A stretch of DNA of 64,000 nucleotides from Cornus controversa. Its lineage: Eukaryota > Streptophyta > Magnoliopsida > Cornales > Cornaceae. Position 1 is the first letter of the stretch. Every line of letters starts with the position of its first letter. The position numbers were made by a program, and so were the translations under genes. The stretch is from the NCBI GenBank assembly GCA_026545225.1, contig CM048848.1, positions 13,806,853 through 13,870,852 of the forward strand. The letters are read 5' to 3'. Below the pieces are notes generated by a model. It had not been told where the DNA came from and ran no database searches. It saw only the letters and a program-made list of their open reading frames with translations. Of the stretch, positions 11,667 to 22,767 are shown piece after piece.

Positions 11667-12410
11667 CATCTCTTTTAATGATTAATTTGAAAGAGGTAAA
11701 TAACTCACACCAAAACAAACTGTAGAGAGAAATTGGATGACAAAATCAAACTTCTTGCATTACTAGACTTGTAAGTGTGAATCATGATCTCCTCCTGATC
11801 ATGTGTTTACGTCATGTACTATAATATATCATTTATGAATCAGTGATATAAAATTGTTGTTTAAGTGGTCTAACGTAGTTGTTGCATAAGCACAATAAAG
11901 TTGTTGCGTTCGCACAAGGCAAACACATGATTAAAATATCACAGGAGATGATTTAAGTTCTCTAAATACATGCTTAAATAGAGAAAAAAAATTCATAAAA
12001 AATTTCACCCACAATGCCACATTCATTTTTATTCTCCAGTACTCCTATTTCATCTCAACTAACTGTACTCTTCTTAACTACCCAACACCTACAAAGAACA
12101 TAAACAACCCACGATTATAATTCAACAACTCCTAAAACTAGAGATCTACTTTACATAAAAAAATTCACCAACACATATTTTTTGCATTACTCTCAATACT
12201 CCCCTTTAATGCAAAAATTTACAATTCCTAATTTTTCTTTTACATAAATAAGATGTCTGCAAATTTCTCATGAGAATCACAATTCACCATTTAGATGTTC
12301 GATAGGTCACTAGATCTCAGATGAAGTGATGACGTATTTGTATATGCTATCTGGGTTATGATGCACTAGGTTTTTCTATTGCGATTGTAGATTGATTATC
12401 ACAATAAAGT
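11667..12410. other. AT-rich intergenic DNA, no gene seen
   Basis: No open frame, RNA gene or repeat end could be supported. Confidence 0.55.
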
Positions 12411-12495
12411 TGTAACGCCCCGGTCCCCCGACTCCCGAAAGACCGGAGGTTAACCTGTCCACAAACTGATAAATCTCCAGAACCTAACTTCCTAT
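12411..12495 (+). repeat. 5' fragment of another gypsy-type LTR
   Basis: It starts TGTAACGCCCCGGTCCCC, a start typical of plant gypsy LTRs, and is cut after about 85 bp by the TGTAATACC start of element A. The rest of this LTR is not found in the window. The identification rests on the terminus only. Confidence 0.45.
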
Positions 12496-15249
12496 TGTAA
12501 TACCTCGAAAATTTGGATGTCTATTATTTTAAAGAATTTGAATTTCTTTATATTATTATTATTATTTTTTATTAATTCATGTGAAATGCCTTATCTTTGT
12601 ATATTTTCATTTTATGTGAGTTGTTTTTCCTTTATATGAATTTCTTATATTAATTAAGACAAAAGAAAATAAGAGACTAGGGTTTCAGCCATTTACTTTA
12701 TGCACAGAAACCAAGAGAGTAAATGAAAGAGAGAAGGAAGTGAATGAACGATCAGGTGAACGGGTTGTTAAATCGTCAAAGAGGCAAGTTTGATTCTTCT
12801 CTTCCTCTTTGAATCCGTATGTATAATCTAGGTTTGAGGATTATGTTTATATTGAAAAAATGTAAATAATTGTATTTTTTTTTCTCTGTTGCTTCCTGTT
12901 GATAAATTTCATGAGAATTATTTATGCTAACTATATATAGGAGTATAGATTTATTTATGTAAAAATATATCTATAAATATTTCATGTATATGTATATTGT
13001 ATAGAAATTTGTTCACGCATGAATTTGGGATGGAAAGAGATGTTAATTCGTAAACCATCTGTGTTGTGATTGTCCATTAAACGACCATTGATCTTAAGGA
13101 AAACAGATCACTGAAGAATTTGACTTTTAATTTTAAAAATTTTGCGAAGAACCCTAGAACTTGTGAATTGGGGGTTTTCGATTTGGGCCATTGTTGATGG
13201 GGCTTTTTGTACTAATGGGTAGAGGGGGTCAAGAGGAGAAGTTTAATACAAAAATAGGGCTGAACGGAGGTCGAGAAGTGCCAAAAATGACCGGAGAAGC
13301 GACTAGTGCGCTGCTGCGTGTTGGGGAAGAAGCCCCAGTGCAGGGGCTTCTCCACACGCCTGGACGGCGCGTGCCGGCGTCAGCACTGGGAAAAAACTTT
13401 TTGGGCCCCACTCGCGGGGGCTTACCTCTGGGTCCAATATGGGACCAATCCGATATATTTTGATATTTTTTTTTGTATTTTTAAAATTTTTGGAAAAACT
13501 TGAAAATTCAAAAAATCATTTTTTAAAAATACTTTTATAATCCCAAAAATTCTAAAAAGTTTATGCCAACTAGCTTCCTGGGAGTTTAAGGAGCTTGGAT
13601 TTTAAATTTCATGTCGAAATGATTTCCCCTTGTGGTTCAATTGATTTTTAAATTATCTAAAAAAGTGGGTTTTTCACTTTTTTTTTATTTTAGAAAATAC
13701 TTAAAAATTTTCAAAAATTTCAAAATTTTTACTGTAACTTTCAAGATGTTAAATGAACTTGGGTTTAAATTTTTATCTCGAAATGAGCTTCCCTTGGTGT
13801 TCAATTAATTTTTAAAGTGTCTAAAAGTTGGGTTTTCACCTTCTTTTAATTTTAGAAAATATTTTAAAATTCCAAAAAATTCTAAAAAAATGCAGGTAAC
13901 TTTATAGGAATAAAATACACCTAGATTTTAAATTTCGAGTGAAAAGGAGTTTCCATTGAGGTTGTATCAGTTGTATAAGTATGCCTCTGACTATGCTTTA
14001 TTTGTCTTTTATTAGAAAATATTTCTTCTAAATTTTTGAGAATATCAGAAAATTTTCATGATGTTTAAATGTGGTTTTAGGAATAGAATAGGCCAAGAAA
14101 TTAAATTCTAGTTAGGTTTTAACTCCCTTGAAGGTTTAGATAAACTGGAGGTTTAATTGGGTGGTTGCTTCTAAAATGGATTATTGTGTTATTTGATTTA
14201 CTTGAATATATTTTCCTTTAAAGATATAAATGCCCATGAAATACTTGATTATAGTTTACTTGTGAATGATTTGTCTTATGGTAATACTTTCATATCGGAT
14301 AATTTAAATTAGTTTGTTTGTGCAAATTAAAATCATAATGCACTTTGTTTATTTTATATTTCATATTAGGAAGGTATCTATATATTATATTTGGCATGTA
14401 AGGATTGTCCGGCGTGTCAAGATCGCTCATACCTAATAAGGTATCTATACATTATATTTGGCATGTAAGGAGTGCCCAGCGTGTCAGGATCGCCCATACC
14501 TAATAAGGTATCTATACATTATATTTGGCATGTCAGGATTACTTAAACTTGATATTTCATGTTATGTTTATTTCCGTTGAACTTAATGAATGTGTTCACT
14601 TTTGCATAATAAGGATTTGGGTGAAACATTATAAATAATGACTGTTGTTTTGGAAACATGAAACTGGATAAAAAAAATAACTTGTATGTTAAATCTATGG
14701 ATTTTTTTGTGTCCTTTATACTGAGGGTATGCATAATGGTTCTCTGATTGGGATGTAGTAGATAGAACTTGCTCGTGAGTTTAACCCACTTTGTTGATAT
14801 TTCAGGCCCTAGGCAGTTTCCCCCGCGAGGATAGAGTACTAGGGTTGGTTGTGGCAGACATCTACTCTCATCGGTTATAGGTAGGAACCTATCTTATTAT
14901 TTAGGAGTCAAACTATGAACTCGTTTAGTGATTTTGGTTGTTGGTTTTAAATTAGATTCTTAAACTTTTGTTTATTCTGGTTAAGGGGTCCTTGGGTTAC
15001 GGGACTTCCAAATTGTATTACCAGACATATAATTATTTATTTATTAGTTATTTCAATTCAGTAAGATTTTCAGTTCAACTTTTAAAAGTTACTATATTCT
15101 ATCTTTTGTCCTCTATGCTTGTTGGTATCAGTTGCTAACATTCCTCAGGTTTTGTGTATGAGACTGGCTGGTATCAGTTGCTAACGTTCCTCAGGTTTTG
15201 TGTATGAGACTGGCCACCTCATGCGCTAAATTTTCTGGGAGGTATTTCA
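12496..15249 (+). repeat. element A 5' LTR
   Basis: A 2.75-kb LTR with ends TGTAATACC and GGTATTTCA. The 3' copy starts at 26092 and resumes at 31392. Compared with that copy the 5' LTR lacks several hundred bases near 12650. It contains three 67-bp tandem units (see 14371). The open frames on both strands near 13191-13503 recur in the other LTRs and are chance frames in LTR DNA. Confidence 0.9.
14371..14540 (+). repeat. 67-bp tandem repeats in LTR A
   Basis: Units begin AAGGTATCTATA at 14371, 14438 and 14505 and contain TTGGCATGTAAGGA and CATACCTAAT. The third is partial. The related solo LTR B holds a longer array of the same unit at 28735-29125, so copy number varies between LTRs. Confidence 0.9.
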
Positions 15250-15251
15250 TT

Positions 15252-15263
15252 TGGTATCAGAGC
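15252..15263 (+). other. element A primer-binding site (initiator Met tRNA)
   Basis: TGGTATCAGAGC lies 2 bp after the TTTCA end of LTR A and is an exact complement of the initiator-Met tRNA 3' end. Confidence 0.95.
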
Positions 15264-15411
15264 ATTCCAGGTTCAAGTATCCTCGAAATTTAAGGTTCAT
15301 CATTAGGTATCTTTCGCGTTGCGTATTCTGATAAATAGGATTCTGAACATAGAGTTCATAGTGTTTTAATCTATCCTCAAAGGTATTGATGTTTATGTGT
15401 TTCCTCTATAG

Positions 15412-15926
15412 ATGCCACCCCATAGAAGGAGGAATGTGAATGATATTCTAGGTCAGGGTCGAGATGCAGAGATTCCTCCCGACTTGGTAATCATTGTAGC
15501 ATAGGCTGTAGCTGCCGGAGTGGTGATTGCTCTTCAGAATCAATAGCCACCTCAGCAGCCACAATAAATGGCACAGGTTTCATTACCTATGGAGCAGCCC
15601 AACACTTGGGAGAGGGTACAGAATTCCTTCACAAAAGGGAATCCACCAGAGTTTTCAGGGTCTACGGAGGTTACCGAGGCGTCTCAGTGGAGGAAAGATA
15701 TTGAGCGCCATCTTCGCATGGTTACATGCACCGAGGTACATAAACAGATGCTAGCTACATTTAAGCTAGTGGAAAATGCATTGCAGTGGTGGGAGTCAGT
15801 GACTACACCGAAACAGCGGTCTATGTTCACTTATGCAGATTTTCAGGTTCCCTTTGATGCTAAGTACTTCCCGTATGCAGTGAGGGCAGCTAAAAAGAAG
15901 GAATTTCTAGAGTTACAGCAGGGGAT
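15412..15926 (+). pseudogene. gag: element A Gag, N-terminal part
   Basis: It starts at the ATG of MPPHRRRNVND, a typical chromovirus gag start. Three in-frame stops lie before 15568, and homology then continues through PPEFSGSTE, QWRKDIERHLR, ENALQWWES and AAKKKEFLELQQG. These match the retrotransposon gag capsid domain (pattern FxG..x..A..WL..I...F, then W...F...Y). The frame is broken at 15927 by element D and resumes around 21850. Confidence 0.9.
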
Positions 15927-17489
15927 TGATAAGCAATTAATATTGCATATTCAATATCCCTAAAATTATATGAATTAGTGTCTTAGTAATATTTCTTTCA
16001 TATTTTTATTAATAATTTTAATCTTTTTATGATTGCAGGTGATTAAGGGTAATTCTGATTAATAATGGTGAAATCGGGCTACAAATGGTGCTCATTTAGT
16101 TATCACTGAAGCTTGGCCCACGAGAGATATGTTTATATTGAAGATTCAAACTAAATGGATTAAAGAAATGGGCTGGAAATGAATTTAAATGAAGAAAAGG
16201 AGCACGGGCCTATTCGCATTGAAGATTGGGCCAATTCAGGCCTAAAAAGTTTTGGACCCGTTTTGGTATTCAGATCATATCTCTGTATACGATTATCAAA
16301 ACGACCCACACTCCGCGTGGGTTGAAGGAAATTCAATTCTGCACAATTTCATATTTCACGAAAATTTTCTAAAACGGACGTTTTCATCAACTTTCTGCCT
16401 GATTTGCGCAGCTGCCGCTTTTTGGGCGCAAATGCCACTTTGTGAGGAGCAAGTGCCATTTTTTTATGCACACTTGCCACTTTGGGAAGGCCAGGTGTCC
16501 GTTGGTTTGGTTTCGCAAAGTAAAAAGGATGAAATGAAGGAAACTAGGAGAGGCTGGAGGGGAGAAAACACAGAGAGAAATAGAGAGGGTATTCTGGAGG
16601 AGGGAAGCAGAGAGAGATATACAGAGGCGATTCGTGACGATACGGGCAAGACGATGGCGACTTCATCATTGTTCAAGCTTGGACCTCCGATCATGAGCAA
16701 CTAAACACCATTCCGGGGAAGTGATGTAACCCTAACCTGTCCTTCAATGTTTTAGTTGTATTTTAATTTGGGAATGATTTAATTGTGCATTGATTGTATA
16801 ACCAAGACATAAACAATAGTTGTGCTATTGGTTTTGATTTGATTGAATTATTTCATTGCATATTTACTTTTGTTCTTGTAGAATGAATGCAATTTGCAGT
16901 GATTAGGGTTTGATTCTTTTCAACTTCTGTGATTTTGTTAAGACAGGTTATACAATAGTTTTCATAGATCGTTTAATTTAGATTTTTGATAATTCGTACT
17001 AAGCAAAGATGGGTTATAACATCATTAATTAGTCAGATGTATAGGCCATGCTAAGCGAAGATGAGTTATGCTTAATTGAATGTTGAACGAATTCTCTTGA
17101 TAGAATTGAATTAGGCTTGTAGTCATTATTTTCTAAATGCATAGATTAAACGTCCCAAATTAGTACAATTGTCATTGTTAGAAGGTTAGTGGTGAAGTCA
17201 ATTCCCAGGACCTCTCTCCAATGTCTATCATTCATTTATGTTGTATTTCATTTCATTTAATTTCAGCACCTTAGAATTAAAACAAAACAAATTCTTTTTG
17301 AATTAAATTAGACAAGATCTTGATAGCTTAACAACGTAACCAACGCAGTCTCTGTGGGTTCGACCCCTACTCACCACTTTACTAATTTTAGTAGAGTATT
17401 TGTAGGTTTTTATAAATTCTCTTTTGTCGAGGTGTAAAACAACGACGACACTATTACATATTATTTTATCACGTTTTGCACGTCGAACA
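15927..17489 (+). repeat. element D 5' LTR
   Basis: The partner of 20263-21826. Ends are TGATAAGCAA and GTCGAACA. The 150-codon frame at 16252-16704, repeated near 20588 in the other LTR, is LTR sequence and not a gene. Confidence 0.95.
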
Positions 17490-17493
17490 AAAA

Positions 17494-17510
17494 TGGCGCC
17501 GTTGCCGGGG
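17494..17510 (+). other. element D primer-binding site (Asp tRNA)
   Basis: TGGCGCCGTTGCCGGGG, the complement of the 3' end of plant Asp tRNA, 4 bp after the LTR. C1 and C2 use the same site. Confidence 0.95.
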
Positions 17511-17755
17511 ACTGTGATATTGATTGCGTTGTTAAGTTGAAAGATTAAGTCTAGTTTAATTTTAATTTAGGAGTTGTATATATTTTATTTTTAATTTGTT
17601 TTAGGTGTTTTGTGTGTTTGAATATAGGTACAGGAGCTCCTACACAAGTGGAAAGAAGTTGAAATCTCAGGACCTCTTGTGAGTTTTTGTATTTTAATTC
17701 ATGCACTTTTATTTAGGATTGTTAGTTTATTTTAATTTAAAAAAAAATTGAAAAC

Positions 17756-18658
17756 ATGTTGGTTGAGTTGGAAGACACTTCGGAAGCATGTTTGGATTAA
17801 TTTGGTTTTGATATTAATAATTTTGCATATATGGAGAATATGAGTGAAAATTCAATGGATGTGTCCAATAAATTAGATATATTATCATGGAGATTGGACC
17901 AATTTATGCCATTTTGTCATGCTCCTACTCCTACTCACTCGTCCATATCATATGAGTCATGTGTATATTGCTTTAGTCCTTTTCATCATGTGATAGATTG
18001 TCCTACTGCAGGACAATATTATGATTTTTATCAAGAACACACACATGAAAATTTTTCTATACCGGGGGATGATCCATTTTTCCATACTTATTCTCCGGGA
18101 TTTGAGGACAAAGTTTTGGCTGCCCTTGGCAAACTTGATGAACGAATTGGCAAGCATGAAGAACAACTTGAATTGTTAAATTCACATTCACAATCCATAG
18201 CTAGGCTAGAAGTTTAAATTGAGCAAATAGCCAATGCTTTGAATTGTGAAGATCAAAAAGAACTTCCAAGTCAGCCTGTGACCAATATTGAACTCATACA
18301 ACCAATTGATTTAGACCATGCCCCCTTTGTGGAACCATTACTCATACCGAATTCTGAAACTTTACATGAAGAACTTAAGTGTGATCACTTAAGTCCTAAT
18401 GAGAGTCCACCTTTTACCTTTGTTTTTGACTTGATTAGTGACAAATTAGATATCAATGAGAAAATTAGTCAAGAACAAGTTAAAGGGTCATGTTTTCCTG
18501 AATCAGTCGAATTTTATTCGATTGATTCATTTTTCTTAAAACCTCACATTGATATAGATAAGAGGTGCCTAAAAATTGTTTGGATTCTGACACAAGAAAG
18601 TGAGGACAAAATAAGGGGGACATTTTTAGAGCTCTTCAAGCGATGTGGTATAGGGTGA
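17756..18658 (+). pseudogene. gag: element D Gag-like protein (C-terminal type)
   Basis: A 300-codon frame from ATG 17756 to TGA 18656-18658, interrupted by TAA at 17798 and 18215. It has one CCHC knuckle, CVYCFSPFHHVIDC, then HSQSIARLEV and IANALN followed by ELPSQPV. The same order (CCHC, HSQSISKLE, LANALN, KLPSQPV) occurs in the Gag of C1 and C2, which shows common descent. The capsid region (FHGLPNEDPY.., WFNSLEP) of the larger Gag is missing, so the product would be only the nucleic-acid-binding half plus an acidic tail. No protease or pol follows. Confidence 0.85.
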
Positions 18659-18986
18659 ACCTGCCATCAAAAGTAGTAGTTAGGAAGTGTGTGTTTTTCT
18701 TTTCATTTATTTTTATTTATTTTTGCTTTTGTTAGAGTTGATTTTTCTTCGTTTTAATTTTTATTTGTGTTTGTTTGTCATTTTGTTGCATTCTTTTTAT
18801 TTATTGTTATTATTATTTTCCTTTTAATATGCGTGGTGTGTAGTTGTGTTTTTTATGATAGGTTCTTGCATCCAAGTTTGTGGGGATGGCCAACTCTTAT
18901 TCATGTGAATGCTTTGCCAAATTTTTACAATTCTACCACTACGGTAATATTGTTCTATCACTTACCATACGCTTTATATTTTTATT

Positions 18987-19023
18987 ACACATTGAGGACA
19001 ATGTGTGATTCAAGTTTGGGGGT
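18987..19023 (+). other. internal hairpin plus polypurine module (D)
   Basis: A perfect 8-bp inverted repeat, ACACATTG-AGGA-CAATGTGT (18987-19006), is followed 5 bp later by AAGTTTGGGGGT (19012-19023). The purine tract is the same as the terminal polypurine tract of this element. C1 and C2 carry the same pair at the matching place. Confidence 0.85.
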
Positions 19024-19428
19024 AAGGAAGAACACTTTTGTTTGTTTATTTATTCATTTATTTTAGGTTGTTTTGTTTTCAGTTTAGATGTTTTAACACC
19101 AATCAAGAGTTTAATACTTTATGTAGGTTCTTGACTTGCAATTGTAGAGTATGTGTAAAATTTCTAGAAACTATGGTTTGAATGCAGTGGTTTAAGTCGT
19201 TATTTGCATTGACATGACTTGGAGTGGTTGACTCTAGTTCTTTTCACAATTCACACGCACACTAGTAGAGTTAGTGGGGTTTGTACTTGGCTTTGAGTAT
19301 TAATTATGTGTGCTGAATATAAGTCGGTATCCCTTGAGAATAAACATTTTAAACATGCTACACAAAAAAAATATATATATATATAAAAAAATAAAAAAAT
19401 AAAAAATAAGAATAAAAATAATAATCAT

Positions 19429-19734
19429 ATGGTTTGTGGCCGTTTTGGTTCGAGTTATTAGGTCCCTCGAGGTATCTTAAAACCTGGTGCCCTAAAGCCA
19501 TTTGGTTTGGGAGTCACAGGCTAAAAGCTCGCTACATGGACCAATTCGAAAGCCTAATAAACCTGGGCATTGTATTATTGGTTAGTCTATGGTTTATGGC
19601 CGTTTTGATTTGAGTTATTAGGTCCTTCGGGGTATCTTGAAACCTGGTGCCCTAAAGCCATTTGGTTTGGGAGTCACAGGCTGAAAGCTCGCTACATGGA
19701 TCAATTCGAAAGCCTAATAAACCTGGGCATTGCA
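19429..19734 (+). repeat. 160-bp tandem duplication in D
   Basis: Units start at 19429 and 19589 (ATGGTTTxTGGCCGTTTT). The second ends near CCTGGGCATTGCAC at 19734. The core GTGCCCTAAAGCCATTTGG, then GGGAGTCA, then GCTACATGG, is also present once in C1 (44335-44420) and once in C2. Confidence 0.9.
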
Positions 19735-20225
19735 CAACCATAAAAAAAAAGTAAATAAACAAATAAATAAATAAACAATTTGCATGTGTTCATGTTTTGA
19801 GTGATAAATTTAATAAGGGGATCCAATAAATTGAAGGTACTTGTAATTGCTCACTCAGGGCCGGGTTAAACCACATTGATGAATGCTAGTTCACTTTTCA
19901 TGAGGGGGCTAGAGTTGGTTTCTTTGAGTTGTGTTGTTGTAAATTTTGTATGGGAATCATTGTTTTGAATTATGGGATTTAGGGATTTGAAAGTATTCTT
20001 GAATGTAAGTCTTTTAACTGCATTTTGTAGTCTTCGTCTTGATTAATGTTTGAAACAGAAATTTGGCATGTTTGTGGGTAACATCTCTGGAAACCCTCAC
20101 GAGACTTCACTCGTCCACTAGGGGTAACTTAGGGGTTTAAAAGGCTTGTTGCATATGCTAAATGCAATCGGATCTCCCACGAAAGAGGAAATAGTTTAGT
20201 TGTTTTATTTCATTTTTAGTTTTGT

Positions 20226-20262
20226 ATTGCTAAGAGACTAGCAATATGTAAGTTTGGGGGTG
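20226..20262 (+). other. terminal hairpin and polypurine tract of D
   Basis: ATTGCTA-AGAGAC-TAGCAAT forms a 7-bp stem (20226-20245). AAGTTTGGGGGTG (20250-20262) abuts the TGATAAG start of the 3' LTR and is the plus-strand primer. Confidence 0.9.
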
Positions 20263-21826
20263 TGATAAGCAATTAATATTGCATATTCAATATCCCTAAA
20301 ATTATATGAATTAGTGTCTTAGTAATATTTCTTTCATGTTTTTATTAATAATTTTAATCTTTTTATGATTGCAGGTGATTAAGGGTAATTCTGATTAATA
20401 ATGGTGAAATCGGGCTACAAATGGTGCTCATTTAGTTATCACTGAAGCTTGGCCCACGAGAGATATGTTTATATTGAAGATCCAAGCTAAATGGATTAAA
20501 GAAATGGGCTGGAAATGAATTTAAATGAAGAAAAGGAGCACGGGCCTATTCGCATTGAAGATTGGGCCAATTCAGGCCTAAAAAGTTTTGGACCCGTTTT
20601 GGTATTCAGACCATATCTCTGTACACGATTGTCAAAATGACCCAAACTACGCGTGGGTTGAAGGAAATTCAATTCTGCACAATTTCATATTTCACGAAAA
20701 TTTTTTAAAACGGACGTTTTCATCAACTTTCTGCCTGATTTGCGCAGCTGCCGCTTTTTGGGCGCAAATGCCACTTTGTGAGGAGCAAGTGCCATTTTTT
20801 TATGCACACTTGCCACTTTGGGAAGGCCAGGTGTCCCGTTGGTTTGGTTTCGCAAAGTAAAAAGGATGAAACGAAGGAAACTAGGAGAGGCTGGAGGGGA
20901 GAAAACACAGAGAGAAATAGAGAGGGTATTCTGGAGGAGGGAAGCAGAGAGAGATATACAGAGGCGATTCGTGACGATACGGGCAAGACGATGGCGACTT
21001 CATCATTGTTCAAGCTCGGACCTCCGATCATGAGCAACTAAACACCATTCCAGGGAAGTGATGTAACCCTAACCTGTCCTTCAATGTTTTAGTTGTATTT
21101 TAATTTGGGAATGATTTAATTGTGCATTGATTGTATAACCAAGACATAAACAATAGCTGTGCTATTGGTTTTGATTTGATTGAATTATTTCATTGCATAT
21201 TTACTTTTGTTCTTGTAGAATGAATGCAATTTGCAGTGATTAGGGTTTGGTTCTTTTCAACTTCTGTGATTTTGTTAAGACAGGTTATACAATAGTTTTC
21301 ATAGATCGTTTAATTTAGATTTTTGATAATTCGTACTAAGCAAAGATGGGTTATAACATCATTAATTAGTCAGATGTATAGGCCATGCTAAGCGAAGACG
21401 AGTTATGCTTAATTGAATGTTGAACGAATTCTCTTGATAGAATTGAATTAGGCTTGTAGTCATTATTTTCTAAATGCATAGATTAAACGTCCCAAATTAG
21501 TACAATTGTCATTGTCAGAAGGTTAGTGGTGAAGTCAATTCCCAGGACCTCTCTCCAGTGTCTATCATTCATTTATGTTGTATTTCATTTCATTTAATTT
21601 CAGCACCTTAGAATTAAAACAAAACAAATTCTTTTTGAATTAAATTAGACAAGATCTTGATAGCTTAACAACGTAACCAACGCAGTCTCTGTGGGTTTGA
21701 CCCTTACTCACCACTTTACTAATTTTAGTAGAGTATTTGTAGGTTTTTATAAATTCTCTTTTGTCGAGGTGTAAAACAACGACGACACTATTACATATTA
21801 TTTTATCACGTTTTGCACGTCGAACA
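20263..21826 (+). repeat. element D 3' LTR
   Basis: The partner of 15927-17489. It ends GTCGAACA at 21826. Confidence 0.95.
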
Positions 21827-21853
21827 AAAATGGCGCCGTTACAGTAGGGGGAT
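21827..21853 (+). other. abnormal right junction of D: primer-site remnant plus repeated target
   Basis: After the LTR end come AAAA and TGGCGCCGTT (21831-21840), the first ten bases of the primer-binding site. Then TTACAGTAGGGGGAT appears, an imperfect copy of the left flank TTACAGCAGGGGAT (15913-15926). The GTT at the seam belongs to both the primer site and the target. Confidence 0.85.
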
Positions 21854-22502
21854 AAAACTATGGTAGCTTATGAACAGGAATTCACTAATCTATCACTGTT
21901 TGCCCTTGAGGGGGTGGACATCGAAGAAAAAAAGTTGCGATATTTTGTGAATGGGCTAATTTGACCTATTTGACAGGTCTTTCTGGGATGTCTATCTTAT
22001 GCATTACAGTCGAGAAAGAATTATAAGAAAGGGCAAATAGAGAAACAACATGACAGAGAATTCACTAGTCAGACAGTGGAGAGAAGGAATAAGAATGGCA
22101 GTATACACTTTGAGATGGGTAGTCATTCAGGGCAACAACTATGGAAGAGACACAAATCCAATGGTGATGCTCAGAGAGGGGAACCTCTACTCACAGGAGG
22201 CACAATGGGGTACTGCAGGTAGGTCGTGGTCAATAACAGGGAAATCAGTTTAGGAGGCCTACCGGTGTGTTTAGTGGAAACTATTCTAGTTGTGGTGAGC
22301 TAGGACATTCAGCTAGGTATTGTCCTAAAACCAATTAGGGACAGCCTGGCAGTAGAAACAGAGACAACAACCACCTTTGCCAGTACCACAGATTCCGCCG
22401 ATACAGGCACAGCATTGTCTAATTTTACCTGCACCACCACCGCCTACAGGGCAACCTGGACAACAGATGTATTATGGGAGAGTCTACAACTTTATGCCAT
22501 AT
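21850..22502 (+). pseudogene. gag: element A Gag, C-terminal part with zinc knuckle
   Basis: This is the continuation of the gag broken at 15926. The reading resumes with MVAYEQEFTNLSLFALEGVD and KLRYFVNGL, which follow LQQG in chromovirus capsid domains. Several stops follow. Near 22266 a knuckle reads YSSCGELGHSARYC, where the first Cys of the CCHC motif has become Tyr. A Pro/Gln-rich tail leads to the MYYGRVYNFMPYD stretch where the TRIM fragment begins. Confidence 0.85.
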
Positions 22503-22767
22503 GACGTGCGGGCTTAGGCCCAAAGCGCACAATATCATACCATGTGTTGGAGCTAGGTATTACAGTTGGTATCAAAGCCTGAACCCAGCTGAAAGTGTAT
22601 GGATGAGGACGTCGGGGGTAGATTGTAGTAACCCTTGGTGATGGGTGTGAGTGGGCGGGTGCGAAGACAGCCATTGGGCTGAGCTACCACACTGACAGGG
22701 TACATGGTGCTCAATCCCACATCGCCTAGGTGTGGAGAAGGGGATATGCTTATATGTAGTATGTTTC
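22503..22767 (+). mobile_element. TRIM fragment inside element A
   Basis: About 265 bp related to the TRIM at 9200-9769: the 3' tail of LTR 1, the primer site (TGGTATCAAAGC, one change), the short interior, and the 5' half of LTR 2 up to GCTTATATGTAGTATG. Both outer parts of the LTRs are missing, so this is not a normal insertion with complete ends. It sits between gag and protease of A. Confidence 0.85.

Larger units (their letters stand above)
18659..20262 (+). other. element D 3' non-coding region
   Basis: 1.6 kb between gag and the 3' LTR without a gene. It contains a hairpin plus polypurine module (18987), a 160-bp tandem duplication of a block shared with C1 and C2 (19429), and the terminal hairpin and polypurine tract (20226). 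The 99-codon frame near 18767 is T-rich low-complexity sequence and is not annotated. Confidence 0.8.
15927..21826 (+). mobile_element. element D: gag-only Athila-like non-autonomous LTR element
   Basis: A 5.9-kb element with two LTRs of about 1563 bp that begin TGATAAGCAATT and end CGTCGAACA, an Asp-tRNA primer-binding site, one gag-like frame and no protease, RT or integrase. LTR start, primer-binding site, gag C-terminus and 3' non-coding modules resemble C1 and C2, so it could be mobilised by Athila-type proteins; that is inference. The structure fits the TR-GAG class. The two LTRs look about 99% identical by eye, so insertion is much younger than its host A. The right junction is abnormal (21827-21853). 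Confidence 0.9.

Noticed and set aside
13191-13503. Open frames on both strands in LTR A, recurring near 27475 and 32061-32448
   Set aside because: They lie in homologous LTR positions and the reading frames are not conserved between copies.
16252-16704. 150-codon frame in the D LTR, repeated near 20588
   Set aside because: Both copies are LTR sequence, and the frame breaks in the second LTR.
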